A stretch of 7,661 bases of DNA, from positions 1 through 7,661 of the forward strand of contig JAUVIY010000116.1 of assembly GCA_030592625.1 (NCBI GenBank). Direction: 5' to 3'. The position numbers and the translations under genes are program-made. Positions 6,398 to 7,661 of this stretch are shown piece after piece. This DNA is from Spirochaeta sp. (GTDB lineage: Bacteria; Spirochaetota; Spirochaetia; DSM-2461). Each line of letters opens with the position of its first letter. The stretch's first letter is position 1. The notes under the pieces are model-generated. The model had not been told where the DNA came from. It worked only from the letters and a program-made list of their open reading frames with translations, and searched no databases.

Positions 6398-6957
6398 AGA
6401 ATAAGGAATCAGAAAAGGGTCAACAGCAGAAAAAGAAGAAGAAAGGCGGAATTCTCCTGTTTGCAGGAATTCTCTCAGCAGCAGTCATTCTTATTATTCT
6501 CTACCCTGAAAACAGGGCTGCCAGTATACAAGCCTCCTACGATCTTTTTAAGGAGCTGATTGTAATACTTCCTGCAGTTATGGTTCTTATGGGGCTCTTT
6601 TCCGTATGGGTAAGCAAAGAAACAGTCGTTAAATATCTGGGGCATGCTTCCGGAATTTCAGGACTGGGACTTGCTCTTTTTATGGGAATGATTCCCACAG
6701 GTCCTCTCTATATTGCTTTTCCACTGGCTTCCATTCTCTTAAAAAAGGGAGCAAGGGTTGCTAATATTATCATTTTCCTCTCTGCCTGGGCATGTATAAA
6801 ACTTCCACAGGAATTGATGGAATTACGTTTTATGGGATTTGAATTCATGATTGTCAGACTCACATTCACCATTGTTATGGTAATTGTAATGGGGCTGATA
6901 ATTGAAAAGATCGATGGATTATCAAAATCTTCTGCAGCCCCGAGCATTGAGGACTGA
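6394..6957 (+). CDS. Small membrane protein, half-size permease-like subunit 2
   Basis: The product (187 aa) starts at ATG 6394, overlapping the previous stop as ATGA, so translation is coupled. It has a very basic cytosolic N-terminus (KESEKGQQQKKKKK, 4-17) and then four to five membrane segments (near 18-36, 53-73, 86-110, 123-136, 152-170). IPTGPLYIAFPLASILLKKG (100-119) aligns with IPSLIAFPLTASLVESG of subunit 1, and both then have a hydrophobic segment ending in a LP-(I/Q)E turn. The two genes thus look like diverged duplicates forming a two-chain carrier. The similarity to the ArsP/DUF318 permease core is from memory and moderate. Only one cysteine is present (C134). Composition matches subunit 1 and not the flanking genes. 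Substrate unknown. Confidence 0.75.
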   Translation: MKNKESEKGQQQKKKKKGGILLFAGILSAAVILIILYPENRAASIQASYDLFKELIVILPAVMVLMGLFSVWVSKETVVKYLGHASGISGLGLALFMGMIPTGPLYIAFPLASILLKKGARVANIIIFLSAWACIKLPQELMELRFMGFEFMIVRLTFTIVMVIVMGLIIEKIDGLSKSSAAPSIED

Positions 6958-6976
6958 CAACCGGCACTAACGAACT

Positions 6977-7003
6977 TATCAGTAAGATTCGCAGGGACTG
7001 ATA
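6977..7003. other. Weak hairpin between convergent permease and trpA genes
   Basis: TATCAGT (6977-6983) and ACTGATA (6997-7003) pair perfectly over seven bases around a 13-base loop. It lies in the 53-base gap between two convergent genes, where a shared terminator would be expected. No T-run follows on either strand, so a rho-independent terminator is not shown. Confidence 0.3.
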
Positions 7004-7010
7004 GTAAAAT

Positions 7011-7661
7011 TCAACAGCCCCGCAACATCTCCACCATAGAGCGGACGGCATCCCCTGCTCCCGATACACCGGCCCCACCGATAGCCTTCACCAGGGCCGA
7101 ACCGACAATGGCGGCGTCGGCCATTTTCACTACGGCCTTTACCTGCTCCGGTTGCTGAATACCGAAACCGGCCATGATTCGTGGTGCTTCGGCGGCGCCT
7201 TTCATCGCCATTCCCCGTTCCCGCAGTTTCGACAGAAATTCCTCCTGCTCCATCCCAAGCTCGGTATATGTCCCGGTGATGCCGCTGCGCAGGGCCACAT
7301 AAACCCATTCCAGTGGTTCAGCCAGCACCTCGTCCAACCTCTCGCCGGAAATCCAGGGCACCACCACGGGAACAGCAGGACAGTCGGCGGCGGAAGCGGC
7401 GGTATACAGCCCCTCATCGGCTCCGGGAACCAGATCGGGAATGATGAGTCCGGTAGCCCCGGATTCTTGTGCCCGGCGAACGAAATTCTCCACGCCGGGT
7501 GTGAAAACCAGGCTGGCGTAACTCATTACGAACACCGGGATGTCCGACTCTACACGAATGGCTTCCAGCAGCTTCCAGGCGTCGGCCACCTTGAACCCGG
7601 CGTCCAGAGCCTGGCTGCAGGCGCCCTCAATCACCGGACCGTCGGCATTGGGATCCGAAAA
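7011..7661 (-). CDS. trpA: Tryptophan synthase alpha subunit (partial, N-terminus beyond window)
   Basis: This cytosolic subunit cleaves indole-3-glycerol phosphate to indole, which passes to TrpB. The 216 residues present begin FSDPNADGPVIEGA, the TrpA signature. Its ADG aspartate (7641-7643) corresponds to catalytic D60 of the Salmonella enzyme, and catalytic E49 would lie just outside the window. Further marks are GATGLIIPDL, the phosphate-loop-type SGITGTYTELG, IMAGFGIQ and IVGSALVKA, which bind the substrate phosphate in the family. About 50 N-terminal residues are missing, in keeping with a protein of about 265. TrpA is usually last in the trp operon, and here nothing follows it on its strand, so the rest of the operon is expected to the right. 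The gene is convergent with the permease pair. Confidence 0.93.
   Translation of the reverse strand, partial: FSDPNADGPVIEGACSQALDAGFKVADAWKLLEAIRVESDIPVFVMSYASLVFTPGVENFVRRAQESGATGLIIPDLVPGADEGLYTAASAADCPAVPVVVPWISGERLDEVLAEPLEWVYVALRSGITGTYTELGMEQEEFLSKLRERGMAMKGAAEAPRIMAGFGIQQPEQVKAVVKMADAAIVGSALVKAIGGAGVSGAGDAVRSMVEMLRGC

Overview
The window looks like ordinary bacterial chromosome interrupted by two accessory patches. Its moderately GC-rich genes are a partial upstream ORF, a type III glutamine synthetase (glnN), a VapBC-type toxin-antitoxin pair, a class III adenylate cyclase-like protein, a thrombospondin-C-like lipoprotein and the 3' part of trpA. An AT-rich two-gene permease operon sits among them and uses a different translation-start style. 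A textbook sigma-54 promoter shows that the host (or the source of glnN) has RpoN. GlnN, large cytosolic cyclases and lipoproteins with TSP-C domains occur in several anaerobic or environmental phyla, and I cannot name the lineage from sequence alone.

Layout: 1-111 holds the end of an unidentified + strand ORF. 112-280 is the glnN control region, with two matching dyads and a -24/-12 promoter that abuts the start codon. glnN (+) covers 281-2410 and ends at a UUCG-loop terminator. The vapB-vapC pair (- strand) covers 2503-3197, with a perfect palindromic operator at 3200-3220. A divergent promoter at 3343-3371 drives the cyclase gene (+, 3381-4883). Convergent to it is the lipoprotein gene (-, 4934-5776). 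From the same intergenic region the permease pair runs rightward (+, 5909-6957), and it converges on trpA (-, 7011 to beyond the window end).

The genes do not form one pathway. The clearest regulatory story is nitrogen assimilation: glnN appears to be switched by sigma-54 plus an enhancer-binding protein at two dyads three helical turns apart. A theme across the window is that four host-like genes (glnN, vapB, the cyclase, the lipoprotein) lack a Shine-Dalgarno sequence and have promoter elements placed so that transcription should start within a few bases of the start codon, which suggests leaderless mRNAs. The permease genes instead use a strong AGGAGG site and AT-rich codons, and look recently acquired. 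No CRISPR array, tRNA, rRNA or insertion sequence was seen.
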